A stretch of 64,000 nt of DNA from NCBI GenBank assembly GCA_009469675.1, contig SSSZ01000047.1, positions 1 through 64,000 of the forward strand. The letters run 5' to 3'. Of the stretch, positions 1-13,154 are shown piece after piece (position 1 is the first letter of the stretch; the number at the start of each line of letters is the position of its first letter). This DNA comes from Azonexaceae bacterium (GTDB lineage Bacteria > Pseudomonadota > Gammaproteobacteria > Burkholderiales > Rhodocyclaceae). Both the position numbers and the translations under genes were made by a program. The notes under the pieces were generated by a model, which was not told the DNA's origin, did no database searches, and saw only the letters and a list, made by a program, of their open reading frames with translations.

Positions 1-2219
<2,219 letters not shown>

Positions 2220-2389
2220 TGGCGGCTCAACGCTGCCCCATCGCCGAAAGCGCGGTTCACGCTGGGGCGGCCGACGGGCTTACTGCCGGCAAGACGGTCC
2301 TCAATCTTCGCCAAGGTGCCGCGGAAATGCCGATGCCGCCTGGGTCCGTTATTGATAATTTGCTTTAACTATTGACTTTAACCTCTTGA

Positions 2390-3685
<1,296 letters not shown>

Positions 3686-3689
3686 TGGC

Positions 3690-3974
3690 ATGCGCTGGCT
3701 GACGGTCGGCCTTCTGGCCCTCATCGGCCTCCTGCAATACCCTCTATGGGTGGGCAAGGGAGGTTGGTTCAAGGTTTGGGAGTACGACCGCCAGCTGCAG
3801 CTGCAGAAGGAAGCGACAAAAAAGCTGGAAATCAGGAACGCCGGCCTCGATGCCGAAGTCCGCGATCTCAAGCAGGGCTACGACGCCATCGAGGAGCGGG
3901 CCCGCTTCGAACTGGGCATGATTCGCCAGGACGAGACCTTCGTCCAGATCCCGGAAAAGCCGCCGGGGAAATAA
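3690..3974 (+). CDS. ftsB: Cell division protein FtsB
   Basis: FtsB is a small bitopic inner-membrane protein. It forms a complex with FtsL and FtsQ at the division septum and helps activate septal peptidoglycan synthesis. The 94-residue protein has one N-terminal membrane helix (about residues 3-20), then a charged coiled coil (about 28-70), then the family-typical [17 protein letters not shown] segment. It starts 4 bp after the eno stop, so it is probably co-transcribed with eno. In E. coli ftsB is followed by ispD and ispF; here those two lie 37 kb away. Confidence 0.93.
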   Translation: MRWLTVGLLALIGLLQYPLWVGKGGWFKVWEYDRQLQLQKEATKKLEIRNAGLDAEVRDLKQGYDAIEERARFELGMIRQDETFVQIPEKPPGK

Positions 3975-4111
3975 TCCGGCAGCCCACCCGCAGGGGCGGG
4001 CTCCGACGGCAGTAGTCAGTTACACTGGCCTCCGATAGAATCGCTCGCAGATAGGCCGTTTTGCATAGGTCTATCGCCCCCCACAGATGTGAGCGCAAAA
4101 AGGAGAAAACC

Positions 4112-4582
4112 ATGCTGCTCAAGCCCGGAGAGAAAGCGCCGAGTTTTTCGCTGCCGGATGCCGACATGGAGACGGTCGATCTGGCCGACTACCAGGGAAA
4201 ACATATCGTTCTTTTTTTCTATCCCAAGGACGGAACGCCGGGTTGCACCATGGAGGCGACCGATTTTTCCGACCACGAAGATGATTTCAAGCGGCACAAC
4301 TGCGTGCTTTTCGGCATCAGCCGCGACGACTGCATCAAACACGCGGAATTCCGCGACAAGGAAGGCATCGGCGTCGAGTTGCTGTCGGACGCCGAAGGAG
4401 ATGTCTGCAAGCTCTACGGAGTCTGGCAGGCCAAGGAAGTGGATGGGCACAAGAAGTACTGCATCGCCCGTTCGACATTCGTCATCGACGCCGGGGGCAC
4501 CATCCGCCACGCCCTCTACAACGTCAATTTCAAGGGCCACGCACTGGAAGTGCTGCGCCTGGTCAAGGAACTGAATTCATGA
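4112..4582 (+). CDS. bcp: Thioredoxin-dependent peroxiredoxin, Bcp/PrxQ type
   Basis: Bcp reduces hydroperoxides in the cytoplasm using thiol reductants. The protein is 156 residues with a thioredoxin fold. The peroxidatic cysteine is Cys45 in PKDGTPGCTMEA. The partner Cys five residues later, found in the two-cysteine E. coli form, is replaced here by Thr50. The enzyme is therefore either 1-Cys or uses another cysteine (for example in HNCVLF). I chose the ATG at 4112 because AGGAGA lies at 4101-4106; an in-frame ATG at 4061 would add 17 unlike residues. The stop overlaps the slyD start by ATGA. Confidence 0.94.
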   Translation: MLLKPGEKAPSFSLPDADMETVDLADYQGKHIVLFFYPKDGTPGCTMEATDFSDHEDDFKRHNCVLFGISRDDCIKHAEFRDKEGIGVELLSDAEGDVCKLYGVWQAKEVDGHKKYCIARSTFVIDAGGTIRHALYNVNFKGHALEVLRLVKELNS

Positions 4583-5070
4583 ACATGCAGGTCGCCAAGA
4601 ACACCGTCGTCACCATCGATTACCACGTTACCGACCCCGATGGGACGGTGGTGGACGAGGGTCGCGAACCCATCGTCTATCTGCATGGCGGCTACGACGA
4701 CATCTTCCCCAAGATCGAGGAGGCGCTGCAGGGCAAGAAAACCGGCGAGTCGGTCCAGGTCAAGCTGCAGCCCGACGAGGCGTTCGGCGACTACGATGCC
4801 GATCTGGTGCAGATCGAGCCGCGGGAGCAATTTCCCAAGGAGTTGCAGGTCGGCATGCAGTTCGAGGGGGGTGCCGAAGGCGACGACGACGAGGATTTCA
4901 TCATCTATCGCGTCACCGACATCGCCGACGGCAAGGTTGTCCTTGACGGCAATCACCCCCTGGCCGGCATGGCCCTGGTGTTTACCTGCACGGTGACCGG
5001 GGTGCGCAACGCCAGCGAAGAAGAAGTCGGCCACGGCCACGTCCACGGCCACGGCGACGATTGCGCCTGA
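4579..5070 (+). CDS. slyD: FKBP-type peptidyl-prolyl isomerase SlyD
   Basis: SlyD is a cytoplasmic prolyl isomerase and chaperone. It also binds nickel and supports hydrogenase maturation in some bacteria. The 163-residue protein opens with the FKBP half-domain (NTVVTIDYHV to the YLHGGYDDIFPKIEEAL segment). The insert-in-flap chaperone domain is at about 75-125, followed by the returning FKBP strand (NHPLAGMALVF). The tail is short and metal-binding, HGHVHGHGDDC, much shorter than the E. coli tail. It overlaps bcp by 4 bp. A second in-frame ATG at 4585 is an equally possible start. Confidence 0.93.
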   Translation: MNMQVAKNTVVTIDYHVTDPDGTVVDEGREPIVYLHGGYDDIFPKIEEALQGKKTGESVQVKLQPDEAFGDYDADLVQIEPREQFPKELQVGMQFEGGAEGDDDEDFIIYRVTDIADGKVVLDGNHPLAGMALVFTCTVTGVRNASEEEVGHGHVHGHGDDCA

Positions 5071-5110
5071 GGGGTGAGGCCCACGGCCGGCGGGGTAGCC
5101 GGCCGCCGCT

Positions 5111-6247
5111 TCAGCGCACCAACGCCCCCTCGCGGTTGATGATGGCGATATCGACGTAGCGGGAGCCGGTATGCCGGTTCGGCGAAAAGCCGATGACTAC
5201 GCCGCCGGCGTCGTAATCCCGCAGTCCCTCCAGCGTCTCCCGGAGCTTGCGCGGCCCGGCGCCGGGACCGGCGCGGCGGATCGCCTCGACCAGCACCTTG
5301 GCCCCCAGATACCCCTCGATCAGCGTGTGGTTGCAGGCGATGTCCTTGGGCGAGGCCCGTTTCCACGCCTCGTGTACCTCCTTCACCAGGGGCACGGAAA
5401 TGCTCCGCGGTGCCGGCACCACCTGGGTGATGGCCAGCCCGTGGGCTGCTTCGCTGCCGATCTTGTCCACCACCTGCTGGGCGTCGGTGGTCGACAGGCT
5501 GACGAGTTGGGCCGATTTGCCCGTGGCCTTGAACTGGCGAACGAATTCGGCGCTGGCGGCGGTGTTGGAAACCATCAGCACGAGGCCGGGGCTAGCGGCG
5601 GCAATGGCCTTGACCGCGCCTTCGACCTTGGTCGTATTTTTTTCGTAGGCGGCCTTGGCCACCAGTTCGCCGCCGTTTTCGCGGGCGATGGCCTTGGCCG
5701 CCGCCAGGCCGTCCAGGCCGAAGGCGTCGTCCTGGTAGAGCACCGCCACCCGCTTGTAGCCGAGGGGAACGTATTGCTGCAGGATTTTGGCGATTTCGTC
5801 GGCGTAGGTGGCGCGGGTCGAGAATAGCCAGGGGTTGCCGCTGCCGGCGACACTGCTCGAACCGGAGCGAAAGGCCACCAGGGGGATGGCCGATGCGTCG
5901 AGGACGCGATCCTTGAGCAGGGCCTCGATATTGCCCGTGCCGACCAGACCGAAGAAGGCGATGGGCTGGTTTTCCTTGATGATGGCCTGCACCAGGCGGA
6001 CGGTTTCGGCGGCTTTGTAGCCGTCGTCCTGGGAAACCAGGCGGAGCTTGTGGCCGTGCACCCCACCGGCCGCGTTGACGGCGTCGAAATAGAGCTGGGC
6101 GCCGGCCCGCAGGTGGGTTCCGGTGGGCGCCAGGGGGCCGGAGAAGGGCGCCGCCTGGCCGACGACGATGTCGGCCAGGGCGGGCTGGAGGGCGAAGGTG
6201 AACGCCCAGGCCGCCGCAGCGGCCCGGATAACGGTGCCGAGTCCCAT
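5111..6247 (-). CDS. Orphan periplasmic binding protein, LivJ-like (Peripla_BP_6)
   Basis: This looks like a secreted solute-binding protein of the branched-chain amino acid/amide type. It is 378 residues with an N-terminal signal peptide ending near ALADIVVGQ. The two-lobe fold opens with APFSGPLAPTGTHLRAG, as is usual for the family. Conserved family features include an N-terminal lobe ending around SGSSSVAGSG and the repeated Rossmann-like segment RVAVLYQDDAFG. No permease or ATPase gene lies nearby, so it must share a transporter encoded elsewhere or act as a sensor partner. The ligand cannot be told from sequence. It converges with slyD across a 40 bp gap. Confidence 0.85.
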   Translation of the reverse strand: MGLGTVIRAAAAAWAFTFALQPALADIVVGQAAPFSGPLAPTGTHLRAGAQLYFDAVNAAGGVHGHKLRLVSQDDGYKAAETVRLVQAIIKENQPIAFFGLVGTGNIEALLKDRVLDASAIPLVAFRSGSSSVAGSGNPWLFSTRATYADEIAKILQQYVPLGYKRVAVLYQDDAFGLDGLAAAKAIARENGGELVAKAAYEKNTTKVEGAVKAIAAASPGLVLMVSNTAASAEFVRQFKATGKSAQLVSLSTTDAQQVVDKIGSEAAHGLAITQVVPAPRSISVPLVKEVHEAWKRASPKDIACNHTLIEGYLGAKVLVEAIRRAGPGAGPRKLRETLEGLRDYDAGGVVIGFSPNRHTGSRYVDIAIINREGALVR

Positions 6248-6349
6248 GCTGTTTTCCCTTTTATTGGTCTATGGCGAGCAATTTAGGCGCGGCAGCGGGG
6301 CCTGTCGATACGTGGTTTCCGCAGTCCGGGCTGATGGTGTGCTCGGCGA

Positions 6350-6458
6350 TTAAAGCCAATTCCCCTACAAATCGAGACGCGAAGACGAGCCGAAGCCAGT
6401 GCTGGACCACGGCAAGGCGAAGTCGACAGAGGATCGGTTTGAAGGCGAATCGGTATAA
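6350..6458 (-). repeat. Dispersed intergenic repeat, copy A (degenerate)
   Basis: This is the most diverged of four related copies (others at 7524, 37616 and 48429). On the minus strand it begins TTATACCGATTCGCC and shares the internal core reading TTGCCGTG, then GCACTG, then CGGCTCGTCTTCGCGTCTCG. The end arms are only partly complementary. Unlike the other copies it does not touch a stop codon. It fills much of the 319 bp gene-free stretch 6248-6566, where I see nothing else I can name. Confidence 0.75.
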
Positions 6459-6566
6459 GGCGACATGGAAGCTTGTCTTTGCCTCCCTGGGGTTGTGCCT
6501 CGGCCCCGCGATCGTTTCGGCTGGTGGGGCGTTTCCCGCCCGGCCGGGGCGCCAAATCCGGCGCTT

Positions 6567-7511
6567 TCATCTCGTTCCGCCGGCCGACCACGCGGGCGGC
6601 CGGGGGGGCCAGGGGTTCGCTTCGAAGCGGAAAAGGGCGGGGGCGTCGTCGTCGACGTCCACCTTGACCCAGCCCAGGAAGGGGTAGCCGTAGGTTTCGA
6701 GGCGGGTGAAATTGACCAGGGCCCGCCCCCGGGAATCGCGCAGCGGCTGGTCAACGCGGTGGTTGTGGCCGTCGCCGTGGATGAGCAGGACCGGACCGGG
6801 GAAGCTTTCGGCGGCCCAGCGCAGGGCCTGCAGCAATTCGCCGTAACCGCGCCGGGGGATGCCCCGGTTGAAGTTCTGGAATCCTGGCTCGGCCTGCATC
6901 AGCAGCACCACGCCGGCGAGCTTCTCCTGCCGTGCCTGGGCGAAGCCCTGGCCGATCCAGTCGAGGAGGGCGGCCTGGCGCTGCAGGAATTCGGCCGGGG
7001 GCAGATCGGCGGTGCCCCTATGGTTGTCGCCGCCGGGGACGTTGAGGGTGAGAAACAGCACCCGGCCCCGCCGCCAGCGCGCATGTTCGGGAAAGTCGGC
7101 AGATTGGCGTTCGAGGGCCAGGGTTTCCCGCCCGAGGGAGCGGTCGTCGGCCCAGAACAGCTGGCGCAACCGGGCCAGGCGCTCGAGGGGTGGGTAGGCG
7201 CCGTTGGAGACGCGGGCGCAATCGGTCCAGTCGTTGTCGCCGGGGACGAAGACGAAGGGCCGCCGGGAGGCGTCGAAAAGCCGGCGGCGGTCTTCGAAGA
7301 CGGCGTCGTCGCAGCGGCTGCGGCCGTGTTTGAAATCGCCGACGTGGACAACGAATTCCACCCCGGCATCGGCGGCCGCGTCGAGGAGCCTGGGCAATTC
7401 GGCCCGCTCGAAGTCGGAATAGGGCGTGTCGCCGATGGCGGCAAAGCTCCACGTCCCGGCGCCGGCCAGGCCGGCCCAGGCGGCGAGGGCGGCGGCAAGT
7501 AGCGCCTTCAC
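6567..7511 (-). CDS. Secreted calcineurin-like metallophosphoesterase
   Basis: This is a predicted periplasmic metal-dependent phosphoesterase of unknown substrate. It is 314 residues with a signal peptide (about residues 1-18, hydrophobic, ending AGAGTWS). Metallophosphatase landmarks appear in order: FAAIGDTPYSD (about 23-33), VVHVGDFKHG (about 54-63), FVPGDNDW (about 88-95) and the C-terminal LIHGDGHNHR. The usual first motif DxH is absent, and GDTP stands in its place, as in a subset of the superfamily. The gene sits between repeat copies A and B with its 3' end toward copy A. There is no obvious functional partner. Confidence 0.8.
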   Translation of the reverse strand: MKALLAAALAAWAGLAGAGTWSFAAIGDTPYSDFERAELPRLLDAAADAGVEFVVHVGDFKHGRSRCDDAVFEDRRRLFDASRRPFVFVPGDNDWTDCARVSNGAYPPLERLARLRQLFWADDRSLGRETLALERQSADFPEHARWRRGRVLFLTLNVPGGDNHRGTADLPPAEFLQRQAALLDWIGQGFAQARQEKLAGVVLLMQAEPGFQNFNRGIPRRGYGELLQALRWAAESFPGPVLLIHGDGHNHRVDQPLRDSRGRALVNFTRLETYGYPFLGWVKVDVDDDAPALFRFEANPWPPRPPAWSAGGTR

Positions 7512-7523
7512 CGCCGTAGCCTC

Positions 7524-7627
7524 ATACCTATTGGCTTTCCAATCGAGGCGCGAAGACGAGCCGAAGACCGTGTTGGAGCACGGCCAGGCGAAGTCGACAA
7601 TGAATCGGTTTGAAAGCCAATTGGTAT
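7524..7627 (-). repeat. Dispersed intergenic repeat, copy B, fused to the mutS stop
   Basis: This 104 bp copy lies between the phosphoesterase start and the mutS stop. Read on the minus strand it begins with the last base of the mutS TGA, giving TGATACC. Its ends are inverted repeats: ATACCTATTGGCTTT at 7524-7538 pairs with AAAGCCAATTGGTAT at 7613-7627, with one mismatch. A central hairpin can form between CCGTG and CACGG on the minus strand. Against copy D the end arms differ in sequence on both sides but still pair. Confidence 0.85.
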
Positions 7628-10230
7628 CAGGGCAGCAGACCCTTGAGGGCGTAGAGGGCGTCGAGGGCTTCCCGCGGGGTCAGGCTGTCGGGGTCTAGGG
7701 CGGCGAGCTGCAGGACGGCGGGGTGGGGCGGGGGCGGCTCGGGTTCGCGGTCGTTGCCGGCGAAGAGGTCGGGCTGAAGCGGATCGATGGCGGCCCGCTG
7801 CTCGAATTCCCGCAACTGGCGCCGGGCCGCCCGCACTACGCCGGTGGGGATGCCGGCCAGGGCGGCGACCTGGATGCCGTAGCTCTGGTTGGCCGGCCCT
7901 TCCTCGACGGCGTGCAGGAAGACGATGCGTTCGCCGTGTTCGACGGCATCGAGATGGACGTTGGCGAGTTCGGCGTATTCGTGGGAAAGCCGCGTCAATT
8001 CGAAATAATGGGTGGCAAAGAGGGTGAGGCAGCGGTTCTTTTCGATTAGGTGGCGGAGGATGGCGAAGGCCAGTGCCATGCCGTCGAAGGTCGAGGTGCC
8101 GCGCCCGATCTCGTCCATGAGGACGAGGCTTTGCGGGGTGGCGTGGTGGAGGATGGCGGCGGCCTCGGTCATTTCGACCATGAAGGTGGAGCGGCCCGAA
8201 GCCAGGTCGTCGGAGGCGCCGATGCGGGTGAAGATGCGGTCCAGGGGGCCGAGGACGGCGCGGCTGGCAGGGACGTAGCTGCCGATGTGGGCGAGGAGCG
8301 CAATGAGCGCCGCCTGGCGCATGTAGGTGCTCTTGCCGCCCATGTTGGGGCCGGTGATGAGGAGGAGGCGCCGGTTTTCGTCGAGCCGGAGGTCGTTGGC
8401 GATGAAGGTTTCGGCCGAATTGCCGGCGTTGGCCGCGATTTCGCCTTCGACCACGGGGTGGCGGCCGGCGTCGACGGCGAATCCGACGGCGTCGACGAAT
8501 TCGGGGCGGCACCAGTCGTACTTGAGGGCGGTGTCGGCGAAGCCCGCCAGCAGGTCGAGTTGGGCGACGGCCCGGGCGATGGCCTGGAGGGTCGGCACGG
8601 CGGGCAAGAGCGTCGCGAGAATCGCGTCGTAGAGCAGCTTTTCCCGGGCCAGGGCGCGTTCCTGGGCGGACAGGGCCTTGTCTTCGAAGGCCTTGAGTTC
8701 GGGCGTGATGTAACGCTCGGCGTTCTTGAGGGTCTGGCGGCGGCGGTAATCATCGGGCACCTTGGCCGCGTTGGCGTGGGTGACCTCGATATAAAAGCCG
8801 TGGACCTTGTTGTATTCGACTTTGAGGCTGGCGATGCCGCTGCGCTCTCGCTCCCGCGCTTCGAGATCGACCAGAAAGGCGCCGCAGTTGTCGTTGAGGG
8901 CGCGCAGTTCGTCGAGGTCGGCGTCGTAGCCGGGGGCGATGATGCCGCCATCCCGTACCTGGGCCCCGGGTTCGGCGGCCACGGCGCGGGCGAGGAGGTC
9001 GAGGGGGCCGGCCGGCGTCTCCAGGTCGGCGTGGAGCGCCGCCAGCAGCGGGGCGGGGCTGTCCGCCAGGGGGGCGCGCAGGGTAGCAAGGCGGCCCAGG
9101 GAATCCCGCAGGCTGGCGAGATCCCGCGGGCGGGCGTTCTTCAGGGCGATACGGCCGGCGATCCGCTCGATGTCGGCAAATCCTTTGAGGTCGCTGCGCA
9201 CCTGGCCGGCCAGGCGGCCGTAATCGTCGAGCAGGGCGGCGACGGCCAGGTGGCGGGCGGCGGGCAGGGTCCGATCGCGCAGCGGATGATGCAGGGCGTG
9301 GCGCAGGAGCCGCGATCCCAGGCTGGTCACCGAACGGTCGAGGAGTGAAAGGAGGGTGGGCGCCGGTTGGCCGCGCAGGGTTTCGGTGAGTTCCAGGTTG
9401 CGCCGGGTGGCGGCGTCGAGGCCGAGGTAGGCGCTTTCGACCTCGACGGTCAGCGCCTGGACGTGGGGCAGGGCGCCGGATTGGGTGGTGCGAGCATATT
9501 GCAAGAGGGCGCCGGCGGCGGCGACAGCGGGCTTGAGGCCTTCAGCGCCGAAGCCGGCCAGGGAGGCAACCTGGAAATGGTCGCAGAGCAGGCGTTTGGC
9601 CGAGTCGAATTCGAAAAACCAGTCAGGCTGGCGGGTACGGGCCGCGTCAAGGGGGAAGTCCCCGGCCCAGGATTCGGGTAGGAGAACTTCCGCCGGGCGG
9701 ATCCGTTCGAGGCTGGCGGCCAGGCGGTCCACCGCTACTTCGGTGAGGACGAATTCGCCGCTCGCCAGATTGAGCCGCGCCAGGCCGGCCGTGGCGCGGG
9801 CCGTGGCGAGGGCGAGAAGCCAGGTGTCGCGGCGGTCGTCGAGAAGCGCCGCGTCGGTCAGAGTGCCCGGCGTGACGATGCGGGACACCGCCCGCTCCAC
9901 CGGCCCCTTGCTCGTCGCCGGGTCGCCAATCTGTTCGCAGATCACCACCGATTCACCCAGTTTGACCAGGCGGGCGAGGTACTGCTCGAGGGCGTGGAAG
10001 GGCACGCCCGCCATCTTGATCGGCACCCCCGCCGACTGGCCGCGGGTGGTGAGGGTGATGTCGAGAAGCCGCGCCGCTTTTTCCGCGTCGTCGTAGAAGA
10101 GTTCGTAGAAATCGCCCATGCGGTAAAGGAGCAGGGTGTTCGGGTGCTGGGCCTTGAGCGCCAGGTACTGGCGCATCATCGGCGTGTGCTGGGCGAGGTC
10201 GCCGGGAGCGGTGGGGGGCGTCTTGGACAC
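7627..10230 (-). CDS. mutS: DNA mismatch repair protein MutS
   Basis: MutS recognises base mismatches and small loops and starts methyl-directed mismatch repair with MutL. The 867-residue length is standard. The N-terminal mismatch-binding domain contains the conserved [15 protein letters not shown] segment, whose Phe stacks on the mispaired base. The C-terminal ATPase has the Walker A motif [14 protein letters not shown], then [12 protein letters not shown] and the ATHYFELT motif. The last base pairs of the stop codon are shared with repeat copy B. It starts with ATG after a 143 bp spacer downstream of the acyltransferase gene. Confidence 0.98.
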   Translation of the reverse strand: MSKTPPTAPGDLAQHTPMMRQYLALKAQHPNTLLLYRMGDFYELFYDDAEKAARLLDITLTTRGQSAGVPIKMAGVPFHALEQYLARLVKLGESVVICEQIGDPATSKGPVERAVSRIVTPGTLTDAALLDDRRDTWLLALATARATAGLARLNLASGEFVLTEVAVDRLAASLERIRPAEVLLPESWAGDFPLDAARTRQPDWFFEFDSAKRLLCDHFQVASLAGFGAEGLKPAVAAAGALLQYARTTQSGALPHVQALTVEVESAYLGLDAATRRNLELTETLRGQPAPTLLSLLDRSVTSLGSRLLRHALHHPLRDRTLPAARHLAVAALLDDYGRLAGQVRSDLKGFADIERIAGRIALKNARPRDLASLRDSLGRLATLRAPLADSPAPLLAALHADLETPAGPLDLLARAVAAEPGAQVRDGGIIAPGYDADLDELRALNDNCGAFLVDLEARERERSGIASLKVEYNKVHGFYIEVTHANAAKVPDDYRRRQTLKNAERYITPELKAFEDKALSAQERALAREKLLYDAILATLLPAVPTLQAIARAVAQLDLLAGFADTALKYDWCRPEFVDAVGFAVDAGRHPVVEGEIAANAGNSAETFIANDLRLDENRRLLLITGPNMGGKSTYMRQAALIALLAHIGSYVPASRAVLGPLDRIFTRIGASDDLASGRSTFMVEMTEAAAILHHATPQSLVLMDEIGRGTSTFDGMALAFAILRHLIEKNRCLTLFATHYFELTRLSHEYAELANVHLDAVEHGERIVFLHAVEEGPANQSYGIQVAALAGIPTGVVRAARRQLREFEQRAAIDPLQPDLFAGNDREPEPPPPHPAVLQLAALDPDSLTPREALDALYALKGLLP

Positions 10231-10373
10231 GGGTTTCGCTGGGGCTTAGACGGGAATGATGGTGAGGCAGTACTTTGCCACGAAACGGGGTCGATCCCGA
10301 CGCAGGCCGAGGGCCGGCCCGGCCAAGCGGGTCCGGCCTCCGCCCGGCCCCAGGGAGGCCGGCGGCTCCCGGA

Positions 10374-11450
10374 TCAGCGGCCGAAGACCGGGGAAACGCG
10401 GCTCAGGAGCCGGGAAGGCCAATAGGCGGCGGGCCGGCTTTCGACCAGCTGGTAGAAGGCATAGCCGGCGGCGATGCTGGTTGCCCAGGCGGCCGCCAGG
10501 AAGACCAGCGCCGAGGCGTCGCTTTCGCCGGCATGGTTGTCGTAGAGAGCGTTCACCACCAGATAGATGGGGAAGTGGACGAGAAAGACCGAAAACGAGA
10601 TGCGGCCGAGGAATTCCACCGGGCGGAATTCGGGCCACTGGTCGAAGAGCCCGCTGCGCCGGCTGATGCCGAGGCCGAGGGCGACCGCCAGCGCGACGGC
10701 GATGCGCAGGCGGAAATCGAACATCAGGGCGGCCAGGCCGACGGTCCACAGGGCACCCAGCCAGGCTGTTCGGCGCCGACGGTCCGAGGCCCAGAAGGCG
10801 GCGACGCCGAGGCCGTAGGAACCGAAGAAGTAGAGGCCCCAGTTGTCCCAGGCGGGATCGCGGTTGAAGTAGAAGAGCGAGGCTGCGGCCAGGGCGGCGA
10901 CCAGCCCCGGGGCCAGGTTGATGCGCCGGCCCCCGAGGTTGCGGGCGGTCCACAGGATCACCGCAAAGAGCGCGAACAGCTGAAAATCGATGGCGATGTA
11001 CCAGACTCCGGCCGAGAGGGCGTCGAAATCCAGGATGCCCTGGAGCAGCAGGACATGGGCCAGGAATTGGGCGAGGCTGGCTTTTTCCGGGATGGCGTCG
11101 TCGTCGAGCCAGGCGCGGGCGACGGCGGCACAGGCGATGGCGAGCAGCAGGGCGCCGACGAACGGGGCGACGAGCCGCAGGTAGCGCTTCCAGATAATGC
11201 CGAGGGGTTCGCGGAAGACGGCCCGGCCCTCGGGGGCCAGGCTCCTGGCGGCAAGAAAGCCGGCGACCACGAGAAAGACCTGGACGGCGATGCGGCCGTA
11301 GTCGTAGAGCCAGGCCAGGACGTTGGGGGCAATGTCTTCCACCGCTTCGGCCAGGGGGCCGTAGGCCGCCAGGTGGTGGAGGACGATCAGTTGCGACGCC
11401 AGGGCCTTGAGGGCGTCGATCAGGGGCATGCGGGCTGGGCTGGAGTTCAT
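10374..11450 (-). CDS. Membrane acyltransferase, acyltransferase 3 family
   Basis: The product is an integral membrane protein of 358 residues with about ten hydrophobic helices. It resembles the acyltransferase 3 family, whose members O-acylate surface polysaccharides, lipopolysaccharide or other envelope glycans. The family-typical start is present: IDALKALASQLIVLHH, with the paired His residues of the first helix, followed by RIAVQVFLVVAGFLAARSL. A later segment, FLGRISFSVFLVHFPIY, is also characteristic. The acceptor cannot be predicted. It lies 34 bp downstream of suhB on the same strand and is probably co-transcribed with it. Confidence 0.85.
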   Translation of the reverse strand: MNSSPARMPLIDALKALASQLIVLHHLAAYGPLAEAVEDIAPNVLAWLYDYGRIAVQVFLVVAGFLAARSLAPEGRAVFREPLGIIWKRYLRLVAPFVGALLLAIACAAVARAWLDDDAIPEKASLAQFLAHVLLLQGILDFDALSAGVWYIAIDFQLFALFAVILWTARNLGGRRINLAPGLVAALAAASLFYFNRDPAWDNWGLYFFGSYGLGVAAFWASDRRRRTAWLGALWTVGLAALMFDFRLRIAVALAVALGLGISRRSGLFDQWPEFRPVEFLGRISFSVFLVHFPIYLVVNALYDNHAGESDASALVFLAAAWATSIAAGYAFYQLVESRPAAYWPSRLLSRVSPVFGR

Positions 11451-11484
11451 GCGTCCGATGGCGAGTGGGGAAGGCGGGCTGGTT

Positions 11485-12297
11485 TCAGGCCTTCAGGTTG
11501 GCAGTCTTGTGGCTGGCGATGAGTTGCAGGAGCGGCGCGAAGACCTTGGGCGTGCCGGCGACGATGTTGCCGGTTTGCAGGTAGTTCGTTTCGCCATCGA
11601 GATCACTAACGAGTCCACCCGCTTCCGCGATGACAAGGGAGCCGGCTGCCATGTCCCAGGGGGAAAGGCCGAATTCCCAGAAGCCGTCGTAGCGGCCGCA
11701 GGCGACGTAGCAGAGATCGAGGGAGGCGGCGCCGGGACGGCGCAGGCCGGCCGTTTTTTGCGTCAGTTCCTTGAAAATGGCGAGGTAGGTGTCCACGTGG
11801 TCGAACATACGGTAGGGAAAACCGGTGCCGATCAGGGAGTCCTGCAGCTTGGTGCGCTTGGAGACGCGGATGCGGCGCTCATTCAGGAAGGCGCCGGCGC
11901 CCTTGCTGGCGGTGAACAGTTCGTTGCGATTGGGATCGAACACCACCGCCTGCTCGACCGTGCCGCCCCGGGCGAGGGCGATGGAGACGGCGTACTGGGG
12001 CAGGCCGTGGATGAAGTTGGTGGTGCCGTCCAGGGGATCGATGATCCACTGGAACTCCGCATCCCGCTTGCCGTTGCCGGCGGTCTCGCCGGACTCCTCT
12101 GCTAAAATGCCGTAATTGGGATAGGCCTCCTGCAGCACTTCGATAATGGCGGCTTCGGCGGCGCGGTCCACCTCGGTGACGAAGTCGTTGGGCTGCTTGG
12201 CGGCGACCTTGAGGAGATCGAGGTCGTTGGAGGCGCGATTGATGATCTGGCCGGCGCGACGCGCCGCTTTGATGGCGATGTTCAGGGCGGGATGCAT
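11485..12297 (-). CDS. suhB: Inositol-1-monophosphatase family protein SuhB
   Basis: SuhB is a magnesium-dependent inositol monophosphatase. In E. coli it also joins the rRNA antitermination complex. The protein is 270 residues and starts [16 protein letters not shown]. It carries the metal-binding motifs EESG (about 67-70), the [12 protein letters not shown] signature (about 86-97) and the C-terminal [15 protein letters not shown]. It is divergent from trmJ across 84 bp. The suhB/trmJ pair lying close to the isc operon is also the arrangement in E. coli, which supports both calls. Confidence 0.96.
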   Translation of the reverse strand: MHPALNIAIKAARRAGQIINRASNDLDLLKVAAKQPNDFVTEVDRAAEAAIIEVLQEAYPNYGILAEESGETAGNGKRDAEFQWIIDPLDGTTNFIHGLPQYAVSIALARGGTVEQAVVFDPNRNELFTASKGAGAFLNERRIRVSKRTKLQDSLIGTGFPYRMFDHVDTYLAIFKELTQKTAGLRRPGAASLDLCYVACGRYDGFWEFGLSPWDMAAGSLVIAEAGGLVSDLDGETNYLQTGNIVAGTPKVFAPLLQLIASHKTANLKA

Positions 12298-12381
12298 ATT
12301 GGAAAAGAGCTGGCCGCAAAGCCCACGGACGATTGCTCTGCCCGCTGCATTGCAGCAAATTTATAAAGCGTTAATTTTACT

Positions 12382-13140
12382 ATGAAACCGGCCGAATTGC
12401 TTGCCAAAATCCGGGTTGTTTTGTGCCGGCCCAGCCATCCCGGCAATATCGGGGCGGCGGCGCGGGCCATGAAAAACATGGGCTTATCCTCCCTTTACCT
12501 CGTCACCCCGCGGCAATTTCCCGACCCCGAGGCCGACGCCCGGGCCACCGACGCCGTCGACATCCTGGCCGCCGCCCGGGTCTGTGCCAGCCTGGACGAG
12601 GCTCTGGCCGGCGCCACCCTGGCCGTGGCGCTTTCCGCCCGGCCGCGGGATCTCGGGCCGCAACCCCGGGCCGTGCGCGAGGCGGTGGGCGACCTGCTTG
12701 CCGCTGCCGCCCGGGGCGAGGTGGCGCTCGTCTTCGGCAACGAGACGACCGGACTGTCCAACGAGGAAGTCCAGCGCTGCCACGCCGCGGTGACCATTCC
12801 CGCCAACCCGGAATTCAGTTCCCTCAACCTGGGGGCGGCGGTGCAGGTGCTGTGTTACGAATTGCGCCTGGGGGCCTACGGCGGCACGCCGCCCAGCGCC
12901 GACCCGACTACCCCGTTTGCCTCGCCGCCGGCCACCCACGACGAGGTCGAGGGGTTTTACGCCCATCTCGAACGGGTGATGACCGATGCCGGCTTCTACA
13001 ACCCGGCCCAGCCCGGGCGCCTCTTTCCCAAGCTGCGCCGGCTGTTCGGGCGTATCCGCCTGGAAAAGGACGAAATCAACATCCTGCGGGGCATTCTGGC
13101 GGCGACTCAGGAAAAGACCGGCTTCGGCCGCCGCGACTGA
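12382..13140 (+). CDS. trmJ: tRNA (cytidine/uridine-2'-O-)-methyltransferase TrmJ
   Basis: TrmJ 2'-O-methylates position 32 of several tRNAs using S-adenosylmethionine. The 252-residue protein has a SPOUT fold. Conserved features are VVLCRPSHPGNIGAAARAMKN near the start, then LVFGNETTGLSNEE, and FSSLNLGAAVQVLCYELR. The last two form the trefoil knot that binds the cofactor. The C-terminal extension after about residue 165 matches the TrmJ subfamily. It is divergent from suhB. A ribosome site is weak, and the leader before the ATG is AT-rich compared with the rest of the region. Confidence 0.95.
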   Translation: MKPAELLAKIRVVLCRPSHPGNIGAAARAMKNMGLSSLYLVTPRQFPDPEADARATDAVDILAAARVCASLDEALAGATLAVALSARPRDLGPQPRAVREAVGDLLAAAARGEVALVFGNETTGLSNEEVQRCHAAVTIPANPEFSSLNLGAAVQVLCYELRLGAYGGTPPSADPTTPFASPPATHDEVEGFYAHLERVMTDAGFYNPAQPGRLFPKLRRLFGRIRLEKDEINILRGILAATQEKTGFGRRD

Positions 13141-13154
13141 CGACGGGCGGGCGG

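Noticed and set aside
3975..4000. Weak hairpin after ftsB (CCCGC/GCGGG)
   Set aside because: A five-pair stem without a T-run is not enough to call a terminator.
4013..4041. Promoter-like TAGTCA and TAGAAT boxes ahead of bcp
   Set aside because: The -35 match is only four of six bases, so I did not list it as a promoter.
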